Below, piece by piece: positions 1 to 8,019 of a stretch of DNA of 21,484 nucleotides. This DNA is from Thermoplasmata archaeon (lineage in GTDB: Archaea; Thermoplasmatota; Thermoplasmata; Thermoplasmatales; Thermoplasmataceae). The DNA lies in assembly GCA_021826765.1 (NCBI GenBank), contig JAKAYK010000009.1:1-21484 (forward strand), given 5' to 3'. The notes beneath the pieces were generated by a model. It was not told the DNA's origin and made no database searches. It saw only the letters and a list, made by a program, of their open reading frames with translations. The translations under genes and the position numbers were made by a program. How positions within the stretch are numbered: position 1 is the stretch's first letter; each line of letters begins with the position of its first letter.

Positions 1-22
1 TTTTCTCAAAGTTTTTATTCTG

Positions 23-787
23 ATGTTGAATAACAAGCATATGGAATTTTCTGACACGGAATTAGCCACTGAAGCACAAATTCCGTTATCTTTCCGGAAT
101 GTCACAAAATCATACGGAAAAAATATTGCGGTAAATGGCCTAAATATTGAGATAAAGAATGGAGAAAAAGTAGCTCTCCTTGGAGAAAATGGTGCGGGTA
201 AATCTACCACATTGAAAATAATCAGTGGGCTCATGAGGCCGGATGCGGGAATTGTCAGAATTTATGGGCATCTTCCAAGTTCCATTTCTGCAAAGAAACA
301 TATTGGATATCTTCCTGAGGATCCGAGTCCATACCTGAATCTTTCTGTCAGGGAAAATCTGGAGTACATAGGAGCAATAAGGCAGGCTAGAAATCTTGAA
401 TCAAGGATTGATGATCTCATATACAATCTCCAGCTCAGGAATTATGAGAAACAGAAACCACTTTCTCTCTCACGAGGCAACAGGCAGAAACTCTGCCTTG
501 CACTTTCCATTATACATGAGCCATCATTCTGTGTCATGGATGAACCCCTGAATTACCTTGATATACCTACCCAGGAGATCATTTTTCAGTATTTTGAGAA
601 CATGAAGAGTTCGTTCATTATTTCCACCCATATCCTTTCCATAGCCAGGAGATTGACTGAAAGAATTATCATAATTTCATCAGGAGCGAAAATCTGGGAT
701 GGGAAACTTACTGAACTGGAAGAAATGGGTAAGAATGGAAAAACCATGGAGAATGTTGTGTCGGAACTGATGAAAAATGTTTCTTAA
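23..787 (+). CDS. ABC transporter ATP-binding protein
   Basis: Cytoplasmic ATPase subunit of an ABC transporter (254 aa) that would power the membrane protein encoded next. Visible motifs: Walker A GENGAGKST at residues 54-62, a Q-loop region reading GYLPEDP (95-101) with Glu where many families have Gln, an ABC signature reading LSRGNRQ (149-155) instead of LSGGQ, Walker B CVMDEP (170-175) and the H-loop histidine at 203. The GYLPED form and degenerate signature are typical of ABC-2-type exporters such as drug, Na+ or bacteriocin-export ATPases. The stop overlaps the next gene's start by 11 nt, so the pair is translationally coupled. The start could be the ATG at 23 or at 41; no Shine-Dalgarno is visible and the promoter lies outside the window. 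Substrate unknown. Confidence 0.9.
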   Translation: MLNNKHMEFSDTELATEAQIPLSFRNVTKSYGKNIAVNGLNIEIKNGEKVALLGENGAGKSTTLKIISGLMRPDAGIVRIYGHLPSSISAKKHIGYLPEDPSPYLNLSVRENLEYIGAIRQARNLESRIDDLIYNLQLRNYEKQKPLSLSRGNRQKLCLALSIIHEPSFCVMDEPLNYLDIPTQEIIFQYFENMKSSFIISTHILSIARRLTERIIIISSGAKIWDGKLTELEEMGKNGKTMENVVSELMKNVS

Positions 788-2180
788 ACTTCTCACTCTG
801 CTTGTCAGAACAAGATTCTCAAGATCATACCTCATAATCGTATCTCTGGTATTTGTATATTCAATTCTTGCCTTATGGATGGGTTTCACAGCCAGCTTTT
901 TTATTCCCCAGTATTACCTCGGGTTTATCTTCGCCATATTCCTTGTACCATCAACATATATTGGAGGACTTTCCATCAATGAAGCTGACAGGGATTTTCT
1001 CTTCACTTCTGCCATAAGGAACAGAGATCTTATTCCGACTTTTTACCTTGCCCAGGCCATTGCTTCATCCCTGATATTTATGTCTGCCACGCTTGTATAT
1101 CTTACGCTTCTTGCTGGCAATTCCCTTGATCTGTTTTATGGAATTGTCTCTGTAATCTGCATGTCACTTCTCCCTATATCCATGAGCCTTAACATGGCAG
1201 GAAAGAGTTCCATGGTGAAGATACCCGTAATCACACTTGAATCCCTTTGGATACTGTCATCATTCTTCGGATACAGTATTGGGCCCGTATCTTTCCTGGA
1301 TGGAGGAACTGTTTCACTGATTTCCACGCTTGTTCTTTTAACCGTAACCGTAATAACAACTGGTTTTGCTTTTTTGAGTATCAATGCGGAATCACTTCCC
1401 TTCAGGTTCTATTCCTTTTCTTCAAGAAACACAGATCACTTTACCAAAACTCAGAAATTTACAGGAATGGGCAGTAAGAAGGCAGTTATAAAATTAAATT
1501 TCACACAGGTTGATTTCACAAGCAGAATCGCCAGTGTTGGGAATATAAGGGTAAAGGTGAACAGGATCAGTGTTTATACGCTGTTTATTGTGATGTGTAT
1601 TTTCTCTGCTGTATATTTTGGAGTGAGCTTTTTCTATATCAGAACAGAAAGCTTTCAGCTTTTTATTGCCACATCATACATAGCATGGTTCCTGATCATG
1701 GCTATGAGTTCTGGAACTATGTCCAAGGAAAGAGCCTGGCTTTCTCTGAGCGCAATGTCCATTGAATCATACATGAGGCTTCTGATGATCTCAAAGATCC
1801 TGCAGGCATTATTTGTCTCGCTACCCTTCTCAATAGTCGCAATTGTTTTAAGTTTCGGGGGAATTCTCTCTCCCTCTGTCCCACTCCTTTTCCTTTTTGT
1901 TGTTCCTTCATTTGCAGGAATCAACTTCGTAATTTCGCTTATAAGAAAACCGTACCAGGTGCTTCAGGAAGATATTCTTCCATCAATCTATAATTCCTCC
2001 CAGTTCATGACAGTTCCAATTTCAATTTTCATGCTTTTCTTCATCTTTGTGGTGATGATATATCCATTTGCATTCCTGTTTGTAATTCCTGCAACTCTTA
2101 TTGTCATATCTGTATCGTTCTTCAGCAGGTTTTACTGGCAGAATGGAATTTACAGATGGATAGAGAGGGGTTATGTCTGA
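777..2180 (+). CDS. ABC-2-like transporter permease, multi-pass membrane protein
   Basis: Integral membrane partner of the preceding ATPase (467 aa). I count about twelve hydrophobic segments in two groups: roughly residues 18-40, 46-63, 88-112, 119-138, 150-170 and 178-202, then 267-288, 296-314, 337-361, 366-388, 410-430 and 434-455. The groups are separated by a polar loop of about 60 residues (205-265). Each half carries a cytoplasmic motif of the kind seen in ABC-2 exporters, an acidic/aromatic patch before a helix: NEADRDFLFTSAI near 68-80 and SKERAWLSLSAM near 316-327. This suggests two fused half-permeases in one chain. There is no signal peptide or extracytoplasmic domain. The gene ends 18 nt from the convergent guaB stop. 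Export is inferred from the ATPase type; the substrate cannot be told. Confidence 0.8.
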   Translation: MFLKLLTLLVRTRFSRSYLIIVSLVFVYSILALWMGFTASFFIPQYYLGFIFAIFLVPSTYIGGLSINEADRDFLFTSAIRNRDLIPTFYLAQAIASSLIFMSATLVYLTLLAGNSLDLFYGIVSVICMSLLPISMSLNMAGKSSMVKIPVITLESLWILSSFFGYSIGPVSFLDGGTVSLISTLVLLTVTVITTGFAFLSINAESLPFRFYSFSSRNTDHFTKTQKFTGMGSKKAVIKLNFTQVDFTSRIASVGNIRVKVNRISVYTLFIVMCIFSAVYFGVSFFYIRTESFQLFIATSYIAWFLIMAMSSGTMSKERAWLSLSAMSIESYMRLLMISKILQALFVSLPFSIVAIVLSFGGILSPSVPLLFLFVVPSFAGINFVISLIRKPYQVLQEDILPSIYNSSQFMTVPISIFMLFFIFVVMIYPFAFLFVIPATLIVISVSFFSRFYWQNGIYRWIERGYV

Positions 2181-2198
2181 AAAATAGAATTTTAGAAA

Positions 2199-3653
2199 TT
2201 AGTTGGAATAGAGCTGGTAATTTGGCGGCTCTGAAATTATTTTTATGTCATGCGGATGGTTTTCCCTCAACCCACTGTTTGTGATCTTCACGAAGGTTGT
2301 GTTCTTTCTCAGTTCATCAATGTTCCTTGAACCAGAATAACCCATTCCTGCCTTAATCCCTCCTACAAGTTGATACAGGACATCCTCAACCTTTCCTCTG
2401 TATGGAACTGCACCCTCCACTCCTTCTGCAACAAACTTGCTTCCGCTGAATTTTCCATACCTGTCTGAGCCTTTCACCATTGCTCCCAGTGAGCCCATTC
2501 CCCTGTATGTCTTGTACTTTCTTCCATTTATTATCATTTCAGTGCCAGGGCTTTCATCGGTTCCTGCCAGAAGGGAACCAACCATGACTGATTCCGCACC
2601 TGCTGCTATTGCTTTCACGATATCCCCGGAGAAACGTATTCCTCCGTCTGAAATGATTGGAATGTCATGAATCGATGCAATATCCGCAGTTTCTGAAATT
2701 GCAGTTATCTGGGGAACGCCGATACCTGCCACAACCCTAGTTGTGCATATGGAACCTGGCCCTATCCCTGTCTTGATCCCGTCAATTTCACATGATGCTA
2801 TATCCTCTGCTGCCTGCGCTGTTGCAATATTTCCCACCACTATATCCACGTCAATTTTCTTTCTCATGGTTCTTATGGACGAAAGCACATTCTCGTTGTG
2901 TGCGTGAGCAGTATCGATTACTATTACATCTGCACCCTCCTTTTCCATCAGCAGTGCCCTGTCGATATCAAAGGGGCCCACAGCTGCTCCCACCATCAAT
3001 TGTCCCTCGTCATCCCTTGTGGCAAGAGGGAATCTTTTTCTTGTGAAAATATCCTTGGATGTTATCAGGCCCACCACTTTCATCTTTTTGTCTACGAGAG
3101 GAAGTTTTTCAATGCGGTTCTTGAAAAGGATCATTGATGCTTCATCGGAAGAAATGCCTTCTTCAGCATATATGACATCCTTCGTCATTATATCCCTGAC
3201 TCTCGTGCCATCACTCTGTGCATAACCAAGATCTCTTCTTGTGACTATTCCAACCAGTTTTTCGTGCTCAATAACAGGAAATCCTGCAATATTCTTCTCG
3301 TCCATTATGTTGAGGGCCACACTTGCTGGAGTTTCCGGATCAATGGTGTGTACGTTTCTTATAACTATGGACTCCTCTCTTTTCACTTTCCTGATCATCG
3401 TAGCTTCTTCATTCTTTGACATGTTCCTGTGAATTATTCCAAGTCCGCCTGCTCTTGACATTGCTACTGCCATGTTCCATTCAGTGACAGTATCCATGGG
3501 AGAGCTTGTGATGGGTGAATTCAATTTTATCCTCTTAGAAAATCTTGTGGTAACATCAGTCATTGATGGTTCTATAAGTGATTTTGCCGGTAAAATCAGT
3601 ACGTCATCAAAGGTCAATCCTTCTACAATTTTAGATAACTTATCATGGAACAT
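2199..3653 (-). CDS. guaB: IMP dehydrogenase
   Basis: Oxidises IMP to XMP with NAD+, the committed step of GMP synthesis in the cytoplasm. The 484-aa protein has the full family layout: catalytic barrel, two CBS domains inserted at about residues 100-205, the active-site loop GPGSICTTR with catalytic Cys303, the phosphate-binding SDGGIR (335-340), the flap YRGMGS (383-388) and the Tyr-Arg pair at 418-419. The reading frame is open 31 codons further upstream (to 3746), but that stretch is unlike IMPDH and runs through a TATA box. Family proteins start as here, with MFHDKL and then GLTFDDVL, so I place the start at 3653. A TATA-like element centred about 26 nt upstream implies a leaderless mRNA. 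Confidence 0.96.
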   Translation of the reverse strand: MFHDKLSKIVEGLTFDDVLILPAKSLIEPSMTDVTTRFSKRIKLNSPITSSPMDTVTEWNMAVAMSRAGGLGIIHRNMSKNEEATMIRKVKREESIVIRNVHTIDPETPASVALNIMDEKNIAGFPVIEHEKLVGIVTRRDLGYAQSDGTRVRDIMTKDVIYAEEGISSDEASMILFKNRIEKLPLVDKKMKVVGLITSKDIFTRKRFPLATRDDEGQLMVGAAVGPFDIDRALLMEKEGADVIVIDTAHAHNENVLSSIRTMRKKIDVDIVVGNIATAQAAEDIASCEIDGIKTGIGPGSICTTRVVAGIGVPQITAISETADIASIHDIPIISDGGIRFSGDIVKAIAAGAESVMVGSLLAGTDESPGTEMIINGRKYKTYRGMGSLGAMVKGSDRYGKFSGSKFVAEGVEGAVPYRGKVEDVLYQLVGGIKAGMGYSGSRNIDELRKNTTFVKITNSGLRENHPHDIKIISEPPNYQLYSN

Positions 3654-3672
3654 GAGAAGTAAGGTTAAATCA

Positions 3673-3698
3673 CTTAATAAATATTGCCAAATATTGCC
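3673..3698 (-). promoter_or_regulatory. guaB promoter with tandem 10-bp repeat
   Basis: On the minus strand a TATA-like stretch (ATATTTATTAAG, 3684-3673) lies about 26 nt before the guaB ATG at 3653. Overlapping and preceding it is a perfect tandem repeat of GGCAATATTT (3698-3689 and 3688-3679). The downstream copy runs into the TATA box, so a factor bound to the repeat would sit on the TFB/TBP site. The regulatory role is inferred. Confidence 0.55.
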
Positions 3699-3742
3699 CA
3701 AAAATGCCTGTTGTATCCATGTACTCAGACGTCGATTTATAA

Positions 3743-4492
3743 TCATTCAGGATTGAAAATTCTCATTCTATTATTGAAATAAAGTTTCTCCAGTTTTCCA
3801 ATATGTTCATGGATTATAGAGTCATAATCATAACTTATGGCCTCATAGTAGCTCTGCAGTATTCCGGGTGAAATACCGATTTCCAAACTTGCTGCCATCT
3901 TTCTCTTTTCCCATGGTGTCACTCTGAAATCAACAGGAAAAACGTCTGATGAATCGGACCCCTTTTTCTTGACTGTTACGGCATAAATACTGTAAAGGTT
4001 GTAAAGCCTGCTGAACATGTGTGTAACATCAAATATGATCCTGAAGGAACTGCTGTATACAGCGAGAGCTGCGTCCCCTATGACCAGTGCAAAATCATTT
4101 TCTTCAAGGAGTGATGACGGGTCTGAATGTTTACTCCTGACCAGTATGGAATCTGGAAATGTTTTATCCAGGACCATCCGGAGGAAAAATGCAGTGGTTT
4201 CAGTCTGGCTTGTGACACCTATCCTCATTCCGTCATGAGGTTCTTCGTTTCTTGATATCAAGAGATTAGACATAGAATGACCAAGGCCCGTAATGGTAGG
4301 GCCCCTTACCAGCTGTAATTGATCTGAATTCTTGAAATAATCCACAACGGAAATCATGGCATAATCAACTTTTCCGGACATTACAAGGAACAGATTTTCT
4401 CTTGTGTCGTGACTTTCCACCGATATTTTACTTTTCATGTGATCCCTTAATGGAATGCTGTGTGTGAGATTGATCAGTGAGATGCTGCTCAG
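3743..4492 (-). CDS. mqnA: MqnA, chorismate dehydratase, probably CTG-initiated
   Basis: Converts chorismate to 3-[(1-carboxyvinyl)oxy]benzoate, the first step of the futalosine menaquinone pathway. It has a periplasmic-binding-protein-type fold but no signal peptide. Family features are ISVVDYFKN, then RIGVTSQTETTAFFLRMVL, then an ALVIGDAAL-type strand. The first ATG in frame (4438) would remove the conserved N-terminal strand and Asn-x-x-x-x-x-Pro region. The frame stays open upstream and encodes SSISLINLTHSIPLRDH, which fits the MqnA start (generally ISYxNTxP). No ATG, GTG or TTG lies in that stretch; a CTG at 4492-4490 overlaps the mqnE stop as CTGA, 6 nt after AAGGGG. I therefore place the start at CTG (249 aa), with ATG 4438 (231 aa) as the conservative choice. 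Operon with mqnE. Confidence 0.8.
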   Translation of the reverse strand: MSSISLINLTHSIPLRDHMKSKISVESHDTRENLFLVMSGKVDYAMISVVDYFKNSDQLQLVRGPTITGLGHSMSNLLISRNEEPHDGMRIGVTSQTETTAFFLRMVLDKTFPDSILVRSKHSDPSSLLEENDFALVIGDAALAVYSSSFRIIFDVTHMFSRLYNLYSIYAVTVKKKGSDSSDVFPVDFRVTPWEKRKMAASLEIGISPGILQSYYEAISYDYDSIIHEHIGKLEKLYFNNRMRIFNPE

Positions 4493-5598
4493 AAATATCC
4501 CCTTATGTTATAGAATGTGTCTCTCTTCGCAGGTATCTTGCCTATTTCCCTTATCATGGACGATAATTCTTCCACTGTTGTCTGCTCATGCCTGTTGGTT
4601 GCACCGAATATTTTTTCGCTTACTGCGGTTCCGACCAGGTCATTTCCACCACCTGTCAGTGCCATCTGGGCTATTCCTTTTCCAATTGCAACCCAGTATA
4701 CGCTAATGTTCTTTATGGAATTGCCAAGAATGATCCTTGCAAGGGCAATCACCTTCAGGTCCTTGTCTCCTGGCGATGGACCCCTTACCATTCCCATTTT
4801 CATCAAAGGAGTGTTTTCAGGGCTGTATTTCAATGGAATGAAAGAAAGAAAACCGGGTGATTCATCCTCGCAATCCCTCAATTTTATCATGTGATCGGCT
4901 ATATGGTTCCATTTTTCCACATGTCCATAAGTCATTGTGGAATTGCCTCTGATTCCCATGGAATGGAGAAGTTTGGCAATATTGAGATATTCGTCACCGC
5001 TTATCTTTTCAGGTGTGGTTATTATCTTTCTGACATCCGGATCAAAAATTTCCGCTCCTCCTCCGGTGTGTGCCTGCATACCAGCAGCATGAAGCCTTTC
5101 GATAGTTTCCTTCACCGAGTTTCCTGTGACCTTGGCAATGAAGGATATCTCCGGTATAGTGAGTGCTTTAAGAGTACTTTCAGGCATGTAATTCCTGACT
5201 GTTGAGAAAATTTCCTCATAATATTCAAGCGGAAGATAAGGGTTGAAACCTCCCACCATATGGATTTCAGTCGGGTGAAAGGCCTTTGCCTTCTCCAGTT
5301 CATTCTTCACATCATCCACAGTAAGTTCATAGCCACGATCAGTTTTTCCCCTGATCTTTGCCGGAACATAAAAAGCACATATGGGACAGCTTGCAGCACA
5401 GAAATTGCTATAGTTGATGTTATATGAGACAGCGAAGGTCACCCTGTTTCCAATCTGAAGATCAGTCAGTGAGTCAGCCATGGACATCAGTTCATGAACA
5501 GAGAGGCTTTCCAGCATCTCGATTGAATCCTTAACATCAAACCGGTGATTATTCCTTGAAAGTTCTGACCAGTAATCTGAGGAATAAGTGTTTATCAT
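4489..5598 (-). CDS. mqnE: MqnE, aminofutalosine synthase (radical SAM)
   Basis: Radical SAM enzyme that joins the MqnA product to the SAM-derived adenosyl group, giving 6-amino-6-deoxyfutalosine. The 4Fe-4S motif is Cys67-x3-Cys71-x2-Cys74, continuing as CAFY. Later blocks fit MqnE rather than its relatives MqnC and CofH: GGGAEIFDPDVR, KISGDEYL, NSTMTYGHVE, GFLSFIPLKYSPENTPL, VYWVAIG and GGNDLVGT. The frame extends 35 codons upstream to 5703, but that lysine/leucine-rich stretch is not part of the family and crosses the intergenic promoter region; the ATG at 5598 gives 369 aa, a normal length. It is divergent from mqnC across about 136 bp and overlaps mqnA by 4 nt. FO synthase subunits are the main alternative and fit less well. 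Confidence 0.9.
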   Translation of the reverse strand: MINTYSSDYWSELSRNNHRFDVKDSIEMLESLSVHELMSMADSLTDLQIGNRVTFAVSYNINYSNFCAASCPICAFYVPAKIRGKTDRGYELTVDDVKNELEKAKAFHPTEIHMVGGFNPYLPLEYYEEIFSTVRNYMPESTLKALTIPEISFIAKVTGNSVKETIERLHAAGMQAHTGGGAEIFDPDVRKIITTPEKISGDEYLNIAKLLHSMGIRGNSTMTYGHVEKWNHIADHMIKLRDCEDESPGFLSFIPLKYSPENTPLMKMGMVRGPSPGDKDLKVIALARIILGNSIKNISVYWVAIGKGIAQMALTGGGNDLVGTAVSEKIFGATNRHEQTTVEELSSMIREIGKIPAKRDTFYNIRGYF

Positions 5599-5614
5599 AA
5601 ATCCATATTTCAAT

Positions 5615-5629
5615 ATTGTTAATAACAAT
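5615..5629 (-). promoter_or_regulatory. 15-bp perfect palindrome over the mqnE core promoter
   Basis: ATTGTTA-A-TAACAAT (plus strand) has 7-bp perfect arms with a 1-nt centre. It sits 17-31 nt upstream of the mqnE ATG at 5598, where the TATA box of a leaderless gene should be; its core TTATTAAC is the best TATA candidate there. This makes it a candidate operator for the mqnE-mqnA unit. No binding protein can be named. Confidence 0.5.
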
Positions 5630-5706
5630 TTTTTAGATATAATTTTACACAACTTTCTGCAAACTATCCATGGCAACAGTAGACTGATAGAAATCTTTTG
5701 CAATTC

Positions 5707-5715
5707 TTTATTTAT
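5707..5715 (+). promoter_or_regulatory. TATA box of mqnC
   Basis: TTTATTTAT is centred about 24 nt before the mqnC ATG at 5735, the expected spacing for a leaderless archaeal transcript. A repeated ATTCATG (5714-5720 and 5731-5737) flanks the predicted initiation region. Confidence 0.55.
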
Positions 5716-5734
5716 TCATGAAAGATACTGATTC

Positions 5735-6844
5735 ATGTTTATGCAGTCCGATGATCCTATGGAAGATATCATGGAAAGGGCCATAAGAGGGGCCCCTATC
5801 TCCAGAGACGAAATTGTCTATTTGTATAATGAGGTAGATATCAATAAACTTGGATATGCTGCCAGAATTATAACTGAAAAACTCACAGGAAGGCAGGTAA
5901 GTTTTGTCTCAAACATGATATTCAATTACACAAACATATGTAATGTAAGATGCAAATTCTGTGCGTTTTACAGGACAGGAACGGAATCAGATGCATATAC
6001 CCTCACTTCACAGCAGGTTGTTGACAGAGTGAGGCATTTTCATGAAATGTATGGGATAAGACAGTTGCTCATACAGGGTGGTGTAAATCCGGATCTTCCC
6101 CTGAGTTATTATACAGAATTATTCAGGCATATAAAACAGGAGATTCCGGAGATAGGAATCAATGGACTTTCAACTTCTGAAATTTCATTCATAGCAAGGA
6201 AGGAGAAGATGAGCATTGAGAACACGCTTGCTGCCCTCAGGGAAAGCGGTCTTGATACCATACCTGGTGCAGGGGCTGAAATTTTTGATGATGAAGTGAG
6301 GAAAGTTCTGAGAAGGCCCCCAAAAAGTGGAGAGCAGTGGCTGAATGTCATGGAAACTGCACATAAAATGGGCATAAAGACAAGTGCAACAATGATGTTT
6401 GGGCATGTTGAAAATGCGTACCACAAGGCGGATCACCTTCTTGCACTGGTTGAACTGCAAAAAAAATATAACGGATTTCTATCCTTCACACCATGGAATT
6501 TTGAACCGGGAAATACTGAACTTGAAAAAGAGGGCCTTGTGGCTGGGAGAGTTGGTGGGCAGGAAGTTCTGAGAAATATTGCAATATCAAGAATTGTCCT
6601 TAACAGGCATTTGCCCATAATCCAGTCCTCATGGCTTACAAACGGAGTGCAGATGGGACAGATGGCCATATTTTATGGAGCAAACGATTGGGGTGGAACA
6701 ATATACGATGAAAAGGTCATACCTGCCACGGGGAAAATGGTTGGAAACCTGAGAAAAGAAACTATTATAAGGGCTGTGAAGGAGATTGGAATGGTGCCTG
6801 TTGAAAGAGACAATTCATACAGGATCATCAGGACATATGTCTGA
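5735..6844 (+). CDS. mqnC: MqnC, cyclic dehypoxanthinylfutalosine synthase (radical SAM)
   Basis: Radical SAM enzyme that cyclises dehypoxanthine futalosine in menaquinone synthesis. The cluster motif is Cys69-x3-Cys73-x2-Cys76 within NYTNICNVRCKFCAFYR, a classic MqnC sequence. Further family blocks are LIQGGVNPDLPLSYY, PGAGAEIFDDEVR, SATMMFGHVE, FTPWNFEPGNTEL, QSSWLTNG and GANDWGGT. Length 369 aa is normal. The ATG at 5735 sits about 24 nt from a TATA box; the ATG two codons later (5741) is possible. It is divergent from mqnE-mqnA, so three steps of the pathway cluster here. The stop is only 5 nt before truD, suggesting cotranscription. MqnC and MqnE are paralogues; the split between them rests on the motifs named. 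Confidence 0.92.
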   Translation: MFMQSDDPMEDIMERAIRGAPISRDEIVYLYNEVDINKLGYAARIITEKLTGRQVSFVSNMIFNYTNICNVRCKFCAFYRTGTESDAYTLTSQQVVDRVRHFHEMYGIRQLLIQGGVNPDLPLSYYTELFRHIKQEIPEIGINGLSTSEISFIARKEKMSIENTLAALRESGLDTIPGAGAEIFDDEVRKVLRRPPKSGEQWLNVMETAHKMGIKTSATMMFGHVENAYHKADHLLALVELQKKYNGFLSFTPWNFEPGNTELEKEGLVAGRVGGQEVLRNIAISRIVLNRHLPIIQSSWLTNGVQMGQMAIFYGANDWGGTIYDEKVIPATGKMVGNLRKETIIRAVKEIGMVPVERDNSYRIIRTYV

Positions 6845-6849
6845 TATTC

Positions 6850-8019
6850 ATGTCTTATACCATTAAGATGACACCTGAAGATTTTCAGGTGGAGGAGATA
6901 CCCATTGAAATTCCAGTGAATCCAGAAGGCAAATACCTCATTTTGCGAATCAGGCTCATGAACTGGGAGACGAACCACTTTGTTTCTTATCTGTCAAAGG
7001 TTCTTTCCATAAGCAGAAAAAGAATTACCTATTGCGGGACCAAGGACAAGAGAGCTGTCACAACGCAGTTTTTCTGCATCAACATTCCAGGAACTCACAA
7101 TTTGAATATCAAAGATTGCGAAATCCTTGAAAGTTTCAGATCTGACAGTATGCTCTCACTGGGAGATTTAAGAGGAAATAGATTCTCAATAAGAGTGCAA
7201 TCAGACATTGATGAGAACATCGTGAAGGGTAAATACAGAAGGATCACTGAACAGGGAGGATTCTGGAATTATTTTGGAGAACAGCGCTTCGGAAGCGTGA
7301 GGGCAAATACGGATATTGTTGGAAAAAAACTTCTAAAGGATGGAGTCGAGGCTGCTGTGAGGGAGTATCTCTATGATCCAGATATTGACCATGACCAGTA
7401 CAGGGTCAACCTGGGAAAAACATGGGATTATGCCGCTGGAATTAAGGAATATCCAGAACATCTCCAGTTTGAAAGAGCTATGATGAATTCTCTGGTGCAC
7501 GAAGAAAATTACAGCCTTGCTTTTGATACGCTTCCAAAGAACCTGAAAATGATGTTCGTCCATGCATACCAGTCAAGAATATTCAACAGAATCATCGATA
7601 TACGAAAAGAAGTGATGGAGCATCCTGAAACTGCTGTCACTGGAGATTATGTTTCACCATGCGATTCCCTATCAAATATAAACGAGGAACAGATCATAAA
7701 GGTGGATAATTTCAACCTCGATCATATCAACAGAATGATAAAATCAGGTAACGTTTCCCTTGTTGCTCCCCTTGTTGGATATTTAACGCCGCAAATTGAT
7801 GGCATTCCGGGTGAAATTGTTCAAAAAGCACTTGATGAGGAAGATGTCAGAAGAGAAGATTTTAATATTCCCGGAATGAAGGAATTCTCCTCCACCGGTA
7901 CTTTCAGGGCCTTACAATTCAAGCCTGTTGATCTTTCAATGAGTGATGGATGGATCAGATTCTCCCTTGGCAGGGGGATGTATGCCACGACACTCATTGA
8001 GCAGATATTCTCAGATTAA
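6850..8019 (+). CDS. truD: TruD family tRNA pseudouridine(13) synthase
   Basis: Isomerises U13 of certain tRNAs to pseudouridine. The 389-aa protein shows the TruD hallmarks: an N-terminal DFQVEEIP segment (11-18), the catalytic-loop motif GTKDKRAVTTQ with catalytic Asp66, and NYFGEQRFG near 138-146. The archaeal/eukaryal insertion domain accounts for the length. The start ATG is 5 nt after the mqnC stop with no clear Shine-Dalgarno, so coupled translation from an mqnC-truD message is likely. The 3' end overlaps the convergent TBP gene by 9 bp, tail to tail. Confidence 0.93.
   Translation: MSYTIKMTPEDFQVEEIPIEIPVNPEGKYLILRIRLMNWETNHFVSYLSKVLSISRKRITYCGTKDKRAVTTQFFCINIPGTHNLNIKDCEILESFRSDSMLSLGDLRGNRFSIRVQSDIDENIVKGKYRRITEQGGFWNYFGEQRFGSVRANTDIVGKKLLKDGVEAAVREYLYDPDIDHDQYRVNLGKTWDYAAGIKEYPEHLQFERAMMNSLVHEENYSLAFDTLPKNLKMMFVHAYQSRIFNRIIDIRKEVMEHPETAVTGDYVSPCDSLSNINEEQIIKVDNFNLDHINRMIKSGNVSLVAPLVGYLTPQIDGIPGEIVQKALDEEDVRREDFNIPGMKEFSSTGTFRALQFKPVDLSMSDGWIRFSLGRGMYATTLIEQIFSD

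Noticed and set aside
3743..4438. mqnA as a 5'-truncated pseudogene
   Set aside because: The missing N-terminus is encoded in frame upstream and the rest is intact; a non-canonical start explains it more simply. A sequencing error cannot be fully excluded.
5718..5786. Short upstream frame ATGAAAGATACT before and into mqnC
   Set aside because: It runs out of frame into mqnC, has no Shine-Dalgarno, and would lie upstream of the predicted transcript start.
4489..6844. The two radical SAM genes as CofG/CofH (coenzyme F420 FO synthase)
   Set aside because: They share ancestry with CofH, but the GGGAEIF/GAGAEIF blocks, the GANDWGGT and GGNDLVGT regions and the adjoining mqnA fit MqnE and MqnC.
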